From assembly GCA_023053685.1 (NCBI GenBank), contig JALIGW010000003.1:47643996-47707995 (forward strand): a stretch of DNA of 64,000 nucleotides, written 5' to 3'. The position numbers and the translations under genes are program-made. Origin of the DNA: Diadophis punctatus similis. Taxonomy: Eukaryota > Chordata > Lepidosauria > Squamata > Dipsadidae. Numbering within the stretch: position 1 is the first letter of the stretch; every line of letters starts with the position of its first letter. The notes under the pieces were generated by a model. That model had not been told where the DNA came from and ran no database searches. It worked only from the letters and a program-made list of their open reading frames with translations. This document shows, piece after piece, positions 12,997 through 24,209 of this stretch.

Positions 12997-13757
12997 CAGT
13001 GGTGGGTTCCTACCGGTCCACTCTATAGCACCGGTAGCGGCCCGCTGGTGACATCACAGTACCGGTGCGGTCGGTTGCCAGTGCCTGGCCGCCGCCATTT
13101 TTTTTTTAAAAAAAATTAAATGTTTTTTAAAATTTTCTTCTGTGCATGCCCAGAAGCTGAGCTTCCGGCACTGCGCATGCGCTGCTTTCCTACCCCACAG
13201 TGAGTCCAAGCAGGGGAGGATGGCTGAGGGAGCGCGTGAGACGCTGAAAGAATGGGCGGCAGGAGCTATCTCCATTCCCCTCCCTTCAGCAGTCCGAGAA
13301 GCCACGAATGTGCGGTGATGATCCTAGGCATTTTCGCACGTTTGAGGCTTATTGAGCTGCTGAGGGGAGAGGGAATGGGCGGCAGGACCTATCTCAGTTC
13401 CCCCAGTTCCCCTTCAGCAGTCCGAGAAGCCACGAATGCGCGGTGATGATCCCAGGCATTTTCGCACATTCGAGGCTTCTCGAGCTGCTGAGGGGAGGGG
13501 GAATGGGTGGCAGGAGCCTAGGATCATCGAATGGGGAGAAGCATTCAGGCCGGACGGAGCCTCCTAGAAGAACCGCTGCCGCGATCTTGCTGCTCCCGCT
13601 GCGGGGAGCTGCGTTGCGGGTGGACAATGCCCCCCGTTTCTCCGGCTGCTGCCAAGCTCCCAAGGCCCACGCCCACCCAGTCACATGGCTGCAAGCCACA
13701 CCCACAGAATAAGCCACGCCCACAGAGTGGTAGAAAAAAATTAGGAACCCGCCCCTG
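12997..13757. mobile_element. Long hAT nonautonomous element, 761 bp
   Basis: Ends cagtggtgggttcctaccgg and taggaacccgcccctg, flanked by ttgttaac on both sides (12989-12996, 13758-13765; 8/8). The interior has about 2.3 tandem units of roughly 125 bp (13250-13530). Each unit is itself an inverted repeat around cagtccgagaagccacgaat and aggcttctcgagctgctgag. Positions 13172-13182 read tgcgcatgcgc. No transposase. Confidence 0.88.
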
Positions 13758-13765
13758 TTGTTAAC

Positions 13766-15613
13766 AATACTTGTGTAGAGCTTCCAGTGCAATGCACACA
13801 TCTTTGCATGTGCCCGAGCTAGGAAAGAAAGCATAGCAGGGAATACCCCTGAATTATAACTATGTAAAAGTATCAAATCAATCAATTACGCAGCCAATGG
13901 ATAGCAATCTCCTTCTATTTTTACATTCGTAATCAGCCATCTACAATCATGCCTGAATACAAATGCAGCAATCTGTTGAATGCAGGCAGGGCAATAATTG
14001 GTTCCATTGCCATCACTGCCTTTGAACATGTACTTAAATAATGTTAGCTTCTTCTTCACCATCCCCATCCCTTCATGCAGTCATGACCTATAGTCCTGGC
14101 AAAAGAACATTTCCTTGCTATTTTAGTAGGTATGTGGATAGAAAAATTGAAAAACTAAGCCAATTGCAGCTTCCTGATTTTTTTTAAAAGCCTATTACAG
14201 GACTTAAGATTCTCAGAAGACTTGAAACAACAGCGCTTAAAATAGCCCTATTTCATCTTAAGCTTGGAACGAAACTAGTATTTTTTTTCTTCTGCGCTGA
14301 AAATGCTCAAAAGACATATTTTATCTTCAGTTCAAACCACTTGAACCAAGTTCTTGGTCCAAGAATTTGATCCAACAACATTTATAGGAATCTCTGAGCT
14401 TTTCTCCTTTCCCAGCAATGTTTTTTTTATTCCCTTCTCAAAAAAATCACTGTCTCTACAGAATTCCTCTTGCTGCATCTCAAAACAAGGTGATGAAAGT
14501 TACTATCTTTGCATGAGAATAGGGCTGCGACTGTTGGAGGCTGCGGGGCAGGGCAGAGGGGAGGAGAGGAGAGGAGAGGAGAGGAGAGGAGAGGAAAGGA
14601 AAGGAAAGGAAAGGAAAGGAAAGGAAAGGAAAGGAAAGGAAAGGAAAGGAAAGGAAAGGAAAGGAAAGGAAAGGAAAGAAAGTTCTATTTTCTCACAGCC
14701 AAGACAAAAATGTCCATGCAGGCACAGACCCATCAGGTTTGCTAAATGGGAGTAAACAATCCAGCGGTAGGCCAACTGAAGACCTGAAGATTGTGAATGT
14801 CTTTGAGGCTTCTCATCCACACAAATTATGATGATGCAAAACAGTAATTTGTAGCCAGATTTCTTGGACCTGCCTTCAGTTTGCCTCAGCAGCAAGCTGG
14901 CATCTGTTGTGAAGGCATAGTTGTTCCTCCATAAATGGTTAGCTGGACTTGACACTGGGGTAAGGTGAGAATGTGGTTGGGGACTTCTTTTCTCACAACA
15001 TCGTTAGGACACAATCAATATCAGGAGGAGGAGGAACCATATTGTATATGCAACCTGATTTTCCTGGGAATTTTTTTAAATCTTTTTTTTAATGTAGCTA
15101 GAAAGATACAATCCTAAAGCACAATGAAGTGAATTCTTTAATGCCTTAATGTGTTGCAAACTCATCCAATTGTAATTTGTAAGTCATATTACAAACCATT
15201 GTTAGTAAAATAAATTTAAAATCACAATTTAGTATGACGCGGTTACTCAGCCAGTCAGGAAAACAGTAAAGACAAACAAATAAGATTGGTTCGTTAAAAA
15301 AAGAACGCGCTGCATAGCCTATTCTATTTTTTGCAACTTTCCAAGCAATTTAATCTTTAGATCCTGCTGATCAAAACAGGAAAGAAAGAACAGATGAGAA
15401 ATATAGGCAGTCTGAACCACACTGGCATGCTTCAGTCAAAAATTTCCCACCATCTGTTACAAGTCAAGGTACATTTACTAAAGCATGGCGCCATTCATAA
15501 AAAAAGAAAGATGAAATGAAGGCTGGAGGGGATTTTCATACTTGAATGTTTGGAGAGGGGAAAAATATGTACAATGAGCTTTGGTCTTGTACTGAATAAA
15601 TTTTAATATATTC
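13766..15613. other. Unique sequence around a pentanucleotide array
   Basis: Apart from the array at 14559-14681 I see no gene or repeat. Confidence 0.5.
14559..14681 (+). repeat. (GGAGA)n/(GGAAA)n pentanucleotide array
   Basis: About 120 bp of purine-only pentamers. Five ggaga units turn into about 20 ggaaa units. The frames here are artefacts. Confidence 0.95.
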
Positions 15614-15621
15614 CTCTAATG

Positions 15622-15757
15622 CAGTGTTTCCCAACCTTGGCAACTTGAAGATGTCTGGACTTCAACTCCCAGAATTCCCCAGCCAGCATTCGCTGGCTGG
15701 GGAATTCTGGGAGTTGAAGTCCAGACATCTTCAAGTTGCCAAGGTTGGGAAACACTG
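15622..15757. mobile_element. Perfect 65-bp-arm foldback hAT MITE, 136 bp
   Basis: The left arm 15622-15686 is the exact reverse complement of the right arm 15693-15757, with a 6-base loop (cattcg). The 8-bp repeat ctctaatg flanks it (15614-15621, 15758-15765). Ends cagtgtttcccaaccttgg resemble Charlie-type hAT termini. Confidence 0.9.
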
Positions 15758-15951
15758 CTCTAATGAACTAAAGATTTATATTCACCTCCTTGTACCACCA
15801 TCATGAAATAAAAGGAATTAGCAAAGAAGTGGTTTGGAAGGACTGGTGTTCATACAGTTCTGAGTGTACTTTTACCAACTGAACAGCCTGTCAAATGGAT
15901 TTCAACCTTACAGTATCTATTTTGCCCCACTGCCAGCACTGGAGTTGTGGT

Positions 15952-15952
15952 A

Positions 15953-16031
<79 letters not shown>

Positions 16032-16079
16032 ATACATACATACATACATACATACATACATACATACATACATACATAC
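15952..16079 (+). repeat. (ATAA)n then (CATA)n compound microsatellite
   Basis: About 80 bp of ataa units pass into about 47 bp of cata units, then the solo LTR starts. The cata repeat resumes at 16496-16534, as expected if the LTR landed inside it. Confidence 0.95.
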
Positions 16080-16495
16080 TGTCAGAGTCCAGACTCTGTC
16101 ATTCAGAAGGAGAAGGGGGGGTTTTGGCTCTGTTTGATCAAAAGGTTATACATATCCGGATCCCAGACACCTGAGAACTTCTTCATCTTAAGATAAGGTT
16201 TTATGGGGGGTATCCGGATCCCAGACACCGGGGAGCCTCTTCATTTTAAGATAAGGTTTTATGGGGGGTAATTGAACGGAAGAGTAAGACTGGGAAACGG
16301 ATCCATCTGTCAAACATTTGTGGATTCATTATGCTGAATGGGGTGGGGTGTTAAGCTTAAAAGACTTGTCTTGCCCGAAGGCATTTTAGACCTTGCTTTG
16401 AATTGAATGGATGTATACAGATGCAAAATAAAGGAATCCTTTTGAAAACCTTGGCTGGTCTCAAAAGTTCGTGTGGCTGGAAGACAATCCTTACA
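16080..16495 (+). mobile_element. Solo LTR inserted in a (CATA)n microsatellite
   Basis: 416 bp starting tgtcagagtccagactctgt and ending gaagacaatccttaca (TG...CA), with aataaa near 16425 as the polyadenylation signal. catac flanks both sides, but the surrounding repeat makes that uninformative. Inside, a 58-bp unit is duplicated in tandem (16153-16268). Confidence 0.65.
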
Positions 16496-16534
16496 CATAC
16501 ATACATACATACATACATACATACATACATACAT
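16496..16534 (+). repeat. (CATA)n, right part of the split microsatellite
   Basis: About ten cata units directly after the LTR. Confidence 0.9.
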
Positions 16535-17362
16535 AAATACACACACACTAAATAAAAAAATAAAAAATAAATGTGATACAAAACAATGAGATGTAGAAAC
16601 CTGGCATCAAAATGGCTAATTAACAATGAACAAGATTAATTCAAACGAGCAAGCAGCTCTGATGTTTCTCTTTGTACTTCCTACACCCATATCACATCTC
16701 TTTATTGTACATTTACAAATGACTATACAGTAGTATAGGATGCAAAACAGTGTAGAGTGGTCTGCACTGTTCTGAAGCACATTAACTATTCATATCATTT
16801 TCTCCTCCTCTAATGACCTGCTGATGCTAACATGCCTAAATACAATAGGAGCAGGTGGCATGCTAATGTGATCTCAAGGAACCCCATGAGTTGCTTGTTA
16901 TTTGATCTGATGTCTCAGGTCATTTTTTCCAATCTGATGTTCTGAGAACGTTCTAGGGCTAAAAATTTCCATACATTTTAGTCTGTTAAGTTTCTGGTGG
17001 AGCTTGGAAGATGGAGAATATGCAAAGAAGGTTGATGGTCTAATCAGACAAATAGTACATACAGTATGTAATACTTTATCTCTCAAATATCTGCATAGAA
17101 AGAATAATGAAGACTATATTAAATGAAAACAGAGCCAAGAGCTCTAAACAGATGCTAATATTCGTTCCTGGAGTGGGGAGGTTTACTTTAAAAAAAAAGA
17201 AAGAAAGAAGTCACTTTCAAATTTTATTAAAATCGGGAATTGTCTACCTACGTTGAGGTGAAAGAGGACTAGTGCAAACCTCTGCCATCTGCTATCAGCC
17301 CCAATATTTAGAGAGTGATCATTTGTAGCAGGCCCTCAGGGAGGTATCTCAATAATGAAATA
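16535..17362. other. Unique sequence
   Basis: Nothing recognised. Confidence 0.5.
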
Positions 17363-17757
17363 TAGGTAGTCCTCTACTTATGACCACAACTGAGCCCAAA
17401 ATTTATATTGTTAAGTGAGACGTTTGTTAAGTGAGTTTTGCCCCATTTTACAACTTTTCATGCCATGGTTGTTAAGTGAATCACTGTAGTTGATAAGTTA
17501 GTAACCTGGTTGTTAAGTGAATCTGGCTTCTCCATTGACTTTGCTTGTCAGAAGATCGCAAAAGATGATCACATGACTCTGGGACACGGCAATTGTCATA
17601 CATATGAACCAGTTGCCAAGCATCTTAATTTTGATCACATAATCATGGAGATGCTGCAAAGGTTGTAACTACGAAAAACGGTCATAAGTCACATTTTTCA
17701 GTGCCGTTGTAACTTTGTACGGTCACTAAATGACTGTTGTGAGTTGAGGACTACCTG
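17363..17757. mobile_element. Tigger-like MITE, opposite orientation, full length
   Basis: Left end aggtagtcctctacttatga preceded by TA, right end gagttgaggactacctg followed by TA. Interior includes gttaagtgagttttgcccca and gatcacatgactctgggaca, the same as other copies. Confidence 0.8.
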
Positions 17758-20606
17758 TACATTTTATTCCCATACAATATTTTTCAATCAATCTGGAGTT
17801 CGTGTCATAAATAGAAATGGGAGGGAGACGGGACTGTCTTGCTTGTTCCCGCTCCCTCAGGACAGAGACAGCTAATGTTAATAATATCTAGCATAGAAAA
17901 GAAACAGAAAAGAAACTAAATGGACAAGAAAGAAGCCATTACGCAACACAGAAAACAGTAAACTTTCTTTTTTTATATACAGCAAATGGAATAAAGTTTA
18001 TACCTGTTTGAGTCCAATTCAGCAAATAAGACCTAAGTGCAAATTCTCAAGCCCATAACTTTTTCACTTTTAACAATACACTTTTGGATACTTGTCATCA
18101 AGTAAATAATTCGTCTACATCTTCCTTTATTTTAGATATTATCTGATTTCTGGATGCATTCCTGTGTAACTTGACAAGGATACCTGAAACACTGGTAAAC
18201 TAATAATCTCAATTCATAATCATGGTACTATAAGTTTTGCATTGATCATTCTTGAGATATATTATTTTATGTCACAAGGTTGATCCTACCCATTTTTGTT
18301 GCCCATATACAACAAAACCATTAAGCATGATCATAAAAATCATGTAACTTCTCCAATTGTAGGTGACAATAAGATTGTGGTGCTTTCTGTGGAAAAATAA
18401 CATGGTACCTGCTATTATTAGTCATGCCATTATAATTTTGGGCAAGACTTTACAATGAGAATTTGGTTCGACTACCTTTTATAATCATGAAAATTTCAGC
18501 TAATGTAAAATTTGATTAGAGCAGGAATAACACTGGAGAGCATATTGTACCAGATTCTCTGTTAAAACTTTTTATTGTTGTCCAGACACCACAGGCATTC
18601 ATGGGGAGGAGGAGAAGCTAATGGCAAAATGTGCATACTTTGTTGTATTTATATCATGATGATGCATGTAAATACACAAAGGACAGAGCATGCATTGTGA
18701 TATTGCAATGGATATTTCAACCTTGTGACAAAGTTTGCAGTTGCTGCATGTACCAATGCCAGGTACCATTCAAATTGCAAGACCTGGTCATTTCAAAAAG
18801 CCTAAGAAGTTTGGGACAAACTACTAAATGCCCATCTATTTCCTGTTTTCTACTGTCATTTCTAAGAATTACTGCCTTTTAATAAAGTCAGACCAGCATT
18901 AAATGTGTATTCATATTCTCCACGTCCATGAAATCTCATCAATCTAGACAACATGGACCCTTCTAGCACAGTGCCTTGTCCTTTTAATATAAAAGACATT
19001 GGCAGGCATTCTGTCTCTCTATTCCTTTCAGAGGCTTTTATGTACAAGAAAAAAAAACATAAGTTATGAGGAAAAATACAAAGGTTACAAATGGGAGACA
19101 ATTAATCTGAACCCTATAAAAAGTTGTGAAGAAGGCATTTAATTATACAGTAAAAGCTTTCCCCAGAAGCACTTTGTAAGGCATGAGGATCTTCCAAAAG
19201 CATGTTTATATGAGCTAATGAAAGCCTGGGGTTTTATGGTATCTTAACTATGATCATATGAAAGTTTATATTTGTTTGTAAAATGTTTTGCTGTCAACTT
19301 AGTGCATTTAAGATATAAATTAAATAAACTAAATATATGAAGCAGTGACTGTTGTTCAAGAAACCACTTACTGCTTAACATATAGCTATTATAGAACATG
19401 GCAGTAAGAAAAAATATGTACAGTATTTAATGCAAAACACAATAATAGCAATTATCCCATAAGCAAAGCATAATTAAAACCAAATGAATCCTCATGCTAG
19501 TAAGTTCTACCTTTACTATTATATAACAGCACTACGTTACTATTTATGTACGTATGTATACATACAAATATATATGTATGTATATGTATATGTGTGCGTG
19601 TGCATGTATGTCAATACATATACATATATACACACACACAGTAATATACACACAAAATATTATGAGACATGAAATATTCGATCTTTCAGTTTCCACACTA
19701 TTCTGCAAACTGTTTTTTAAAGCATGAAAATGGATATATATGTTCATACACCTTTTCCACAACAAACTCATCATATACATCTCTCCCTCAATGTATTTAC
19801 AGACTTTCCTAATATATGCCCTTTTGTGTGCTAATGTCTGTAATATATGCAGTGTTCATGCAATTTTGAACTAAGAACTAAGCATAAAACTTAGTACAGA
19901 ATCTGCATGTTTGTTCAGAAAGTCCAAATACTATTGGTATGATTGATATTGACCATTCTTTATTATAGGAATCAAATGGCTACTATATCACAACAAACTC
20001 AGGGTAACATTGACTCCATCTTATGTTCAACCGTCATAGCCAAGAACACAACAACTATTAAAGAAAAAGATGCAAACATACCAGCATTGAAAGACATACT
20101 TATGGCATTGGAAAATGCTCCACATTATTCATGCATGGAAAAATAGCAATAAAATGCCTTTTCTACATGAATTTCCCAAATATTATAATAAGCTAAATCT
20201 TTCTGAAGTTAAATCTGAGAATTTGCAAACAGAAATAAACCAGCAACTAGAGTTGGCCAAATATTGCATAATGTCAAGCATTCAGTCGCTGTATAATCTT
20301 TACACATTAGGATATTTCAGGGTACTTTTCCTACATAAGCCACCATGATGTTGTAAACCTGTATTTAAGAATTAGCTAAAAATAAATGATTCAGTACAGT
20401 ATTCAGAAAACATATTTTTTGGAAAGAAATCCATCCTTTCTCAAGGGAAAGGTGAAGGGACATACATATAAGAAACAAAGAACGTTAATACAAAAAACGC
20501 AGAGCAGAAACTTCTGTAAACTGCCCGTTGGTTCAGTGTGTAGGGAAATGGGAAACACAAAATGTGGTTTAAAATCATCTCACAAAGAGGTGTCCATAAA
20601 CCACAC
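17758..20606. other. Unique AT-rich sequence
   Basis: 2.8 kb with only the alternating array at 19546-19645. No coding frame beyond background length. Confidence 0.5.
19546..19645. repeat. Alternating (TATG)/(CATA)/(CA) array
   Basis: tatgta, tgtgcgtgtg and atacacacac runs form a partly self-complementary purine-pyrimidine alternating stretch. Confidence 0.85.
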
Positions 20607-20614
20607 CTTAGATC

Positions 20615-21231
20615 CGTGATGGCGAACCTATGGCACATGTGCTACAGGTGGCACACAGAGCTCTCACCCAGATCAGTTCCACCGCATATTTGCGTGCACC
20701 TCCCGCCGGCCAGCTGATTTTCAGGTATCTGCTGCGCATGTGTGGAGGGCGGGGCGCATGTGGGAGATGCGTGCACATGCGCAGGGGGTGGAGGGTCACA
20801 TGCATATGTGCGGGGGTTCATGCACACATGCGTGGAGGGTGGGAGGAACGTGGGGAGGGGCGCCCAACCCACGGCCCCATTTTTGGTCCCAGGAGGCTGC
20901 AGGGAGGCCTGCTAGGCCCAAAATGGGGCATGGGGGTGCGGTGCCTCCCACGGCCCATTTTGGTCCCAGGAGGCTGCAGGGAGGCCTGCTAGGCCCAAAA
21001 TGGGGCGGGGGGTCGTGCATGCATGTGGGAGATGGGGGAACGCAGGGGGTTGCATATGCATGTGCAGGGGCAAGGGGGTCACACGCGCATGCATGGGGGA
21101 TGGGGAGATCACGCGCGCATGCATGGGGGTGTCATGTGCACATTGCATTATGGGTGCCGGCATGCACGCATGTGTGCTGTTGCGCGCACGCGCTTTCAGC
21201 ACGTGACAAGAAAAAGGTTAGCCATCACTCC
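20615..21231. mobile_element. hAT MITE, 617 bp, GC- and CpG-rich
   Basis: Ends gtgatggcgaacctatggc and ggttagccatcac are inverted repeats. The repeat cttagatc flanks the element (20607-20614, 21232-21239). The interior has two roughly 70-bp tandem units (caggaggctgcagggaggcc, 20885-21005) and many gcgcatgca/atgcgtgcac strings. Confidence 0.8.
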
Positions 21232-21681
21232 CTTAGATCCTGGAGATCTCATAGGAAACTACTACTTTCAGAAAGCAATAGGTATCCAGGTCAGTAGCCA
21301 GAGCTATCATTTCTCCCTTTCCTTTACCCTCCAGGTATATTACAAATTTCATAATATGTAGCAAAGAGAGAGCTCCTGGACAGGTGCCATACTCTGTACT
21401 ACTCCCAAATGAAGCCAACATGAAGTAGCAAAGATTTAGATGGCCAAAAAGCTCAGTTTCAATCATAACCCCAGGATCAGAAATGGCCCAGAAGAGCCAA
21501 ACATGCATCTGAGACATTAGAGTAACATATTCACACCATCTCTCATTTTGCCAAATCCACGGGTGTACATAAATACTCATTTGTCAGCAATTGCTGGGGT
21601 TGCCCAACTTGTGATTACCAGGTAATGTCTTTCCAGTTCATACAAATAACAGTAACAACTAGAAGGTAATGATTATCTTTC

Positions 21682-21890
21682 TGACATGTCTTATGAGAAA
21701 CCAGGCACAGCCGAAAACAAAGCTTCACAGCTTTTATTAAACATCATGAAGACTAACAGGTACATTGGAGAATGGTGATGAGGCCATGCCTAAGCCTCTG
21801 CAGACTCTATGCCTTTAAATACTACAAGATATATAATCATAAATACAATATTCCTTATTATCATATGTCTATGCTAGGCTACATTGTACC
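21682..21890. mobile_element. LTR-like segment, unproven
   Basis: The stretch caggcacagccgaaaacaaa followed by cttttattaaacatcatgaa resembles the antisense start of an LTR. Neither end can be fixed. Confidence 0.2.
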
Positions 21891-21908
21891 TATTATATTA
21901 CTCTAGAA

Positions 21909-22184
21909 CAATGTTTCTCAAACTTAATAACCTTAAGATGTATGGTCTTCAACTCCCGGAATTCCCCAGCCAGCCTTCTGTGTGGGGAATTCTAGGTCAG
22001 GGGTAGGCAAAGTTGGCTCTTCTATGACTCGTGGACTTCAACTCCCAGAATTCCTAAGCTAGCATGATTGGCTCAGAAATTCTGGGAGTTGAAGTCCATG
22101 AGTCATAGAAGAGCCAACTTTGCCTACCCCTGTTCTAGGTGAACTCCACACATCTAAAGAGGTTGCTAAAGTTGAGAAACAATG
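21909..22184. mobile_element. Foldback hAT MITE containing a second foldback hAT MITE
   Basis: Outer ends caatgtttctcaaacttaat and agttgagaaacaatg, flanked by ctctagaa/ctctggaa (21901-21908, 22185-22192; 7/8). The core gtcttcaactcccggaattc is shared with the 15622 element. Confidence 0.75.
21998..22132. mobile_element. Inner foldback hAT MITE, 135 bp
   Basis: Ends caggggtaggcaaagttgg and ccaactttgcctacccctg are perfect inverted repeats. The exact 8-bp repeat ttctaggt flanks it (21990-21997, 22133-22140). It shares the ggacttcaactcccagaatt core. Confidence 0.88.
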
Positions 22185-22284
22185 CTCTGGAAACACGAAC
22201 ACTGGGAACGTGAAGCCAGCAACTCCACAGAGGCACACAGTTGAATCCCCATTGGTAATTTCCACTTCTGATTGTTAACCTTAC

Positions 22285-23044
22285 TGGTGGTCTGCATAAT
22301 ATTATGCCTCTATGAATGTTAAATGGCTGCCTGGTAGCCTGTGGAGATAAGAAAAACAGAGGATGATGATGAATAAGAAGGAACAGAAGCAAGTAGCAAC
22401 TCCTGAGAATGACGTGTGAATGACCAAACTGAGAAAAAGAGGGGCTTTCGTTCAACGTTCCTTATGTTTAGAGCTCCCCCTGTTGTGGTTGACATTGTAG
22501 TCATTACAATGATACTCACCCATCTGCTGTAAGGAAGGAAACTGTTGTCTGCAGTTTCAATTTGTTCTGCTCCATTTACTTTGGCTCTCATCTGATAAAA
22601 AGGAATACATAATGAACGTCTGGTCAGTAGTCACAACAGGGAAAATCAAATGGCTAATTTTTACAAGGAAAAGAGGTGGTGCTCTCCATTACTTTCACCA
22701 GCAGATCCTAGGAGTTTGTCTATAGTATTCCTCTGTGATTCATTGGTCTCCAGAATCCCTGCACCATGAGTGGAGTGAAGCAAAAGGATGGGGGGTTACG
22801 GTATTAGTTCGTAAGTACTGTATGGCAAGGACAAGGAGAAACAAGGGCATGTGTTGCTCCATACAGCCATGGCTTTTCTTGGGGGAGACTGATTAGAAGA
22901 AAGATGGAAGAGGTGCAGGAGTCACATTGTGAAGCATACTTTACAAGTTTCTGATGAAGTCCCATATCTTGCTTACCTTGTGAAGTATTTCGGCGTTGCA
23001 GTTCCAATTGCAAAGGTAGAGTTAAAACTTGAGGCTGGGAAATT
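22285..23044 (-). other. Three exon-like blocks with consensus splice signals (speculative transcript)
   Basis: On the minus strand three short blocks have splice-site-like borders. Block A is 23044-22977 (68 nt), preceded by ttgcag and followed by gtaagc. Block B is 22591-22520 (72 nt), preceded by ttatcag and followed by gtgagt; it is open as MRAKVNGAEQIETADNSF... Block C is 22338-22285 (54 nt), preceded by a pyrimidine-rich tract plus cacag and followed by gtaagg. B and C join in phase as open codons. The frame of A that joins B in phase has a stop 16 codons before the junction. I recognise no protein family. It may be a lncRNA or chance. Confidence 0.18.
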
Positions 23045-23721
23045 CTGCAAGAGCTCTGAGAAAAAAAGTGTTGTTTGTCAGCCCTTAATTTCTTATTTTC
23101 CCTAACTGTTGGGTATTTCTTGTTTTTACACTGTTCACTGCATGCTATGAGTGAAATATCTTTTTATTTAATTACAATATTAATTCTCTGGCACTTTTTA
23201 GGCCTTAAAACTAGTCTACAAAGTGGCTTACAGTTTAAACAAAAACAAAACAAAAATATTTGTCCTTGATTTCTACACATGGGAACAAAGTGATGATGTT
23301 TCATGCTACAGTTTTGATATATGCAAGTTACATTTACTGGCTATATGCCAAATTGCACATAATGTAGACAGATTTGAAACAGATTTTCTATTCTTTGTGA
23401 AATGCACTCATAAGGAGGGATTATTAATTTTTTTAGAATGGCAATAGGAGAGGGATAATATTTAATTGCCTCCTTACTCTTTTCTCAGATAAACATCAGG
23501 GGTGATTTAGGATGTACAACTAATACAGTTTGGAAAATGTATTCCTATGGTTGATTGAAAGCAACTGACAATTCCTTACTACAGCATTAAAAATGGAGGG
23601 AAAGCATTACATGAGGTAAACACAATCATTAGTATCCTTGGCAATATATGGATGATCCTCAGTTGTACTTTTTAAACTATATGCTATGATTGGCTTTGGT
23701 GGTAGCATGAAAAAAGACAAT
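23045..23721. other. Unique AT-rich sequence
   Basis: Nothing recognised upstream (minus strand) of the exon-like blocks. Confidence 0.5.
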
Positions 23722-23723
23722 TA

Positions 23724-24209
23724 CCGTATTTTTCGGAGTATAAGACGCACCGGAGTATAAGACGCACCTTAGTTTTTGGGGAGGAAAATAGGGGAAAACA
23801 ATCTGCCTACCAGGTATTCATCTGGCTAGCATCCTTAGTCTGGTCAGCTTCAGCACATTATTTTATCTCCTGGTTAGGACTTTAAAAAAACCTTCTTCGG
23901 AGAGAGTAACAATGAAAGAGCCTGCAAGCCAGTAAGAGCTGGGAAGATCATTAGCACCTGGTTAGGGCTAGAAAACAACTTCTTTGGAGCAAGTAGAGCA
24001 ATGAAAAAAAAACCTGCAAAGACTTAGGGCTGGAAAAACATTCTTTGGAGAGAGTAACAATGAAAAAGCCTGCAAGGTAAGAGCTGGGAAGATCTGTAAG
24101 CACCTAGTTAGGGCTGGAAAAAAAGCTACATTCGAAGTATAAGACGCACCTGAATTTTCAGCCACTTTTAGGGAGGAAAAAGGTGCGTCTTATACTCCGA
24201 AAAATACGG
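23724..24209. mobile_element. TA-inserting foldback-end transposon (ccgtatttttcgg family), 486 bp
   Basis: Ends ccgtatttttcggagtataa and ttatactccgaaaaatacgg are perfect inverted repeats, flanked by TA (23722-23723, 24210-24211). The motif ataagacgcacc recurs near both ends. The interior holds roughly 2.5 imperfect tandem units of about 100 bp built on ggagagagtaacaatgaaa. No coding frame. Likely a nonautonomous Tc1/mariner-type element. Confidence 0.75.

Noticed and set aside
13394..13885. 163-codon minus-strand frame
   Set aside because: It lies across the long hAT element, and the equivalent frame is broken in the 61134 copy.
14354..14955. Frames of 133 and 150 codons over the pentanucleotide array
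   Set aside because: Driven by stop-free repeat codons. The flanks have no coding signal.
20630..21361. Frames up to 185 codons rich in Gly/His/Cys
   Set aside because: They lie in a GC-rich hAT MITE with tandem units.
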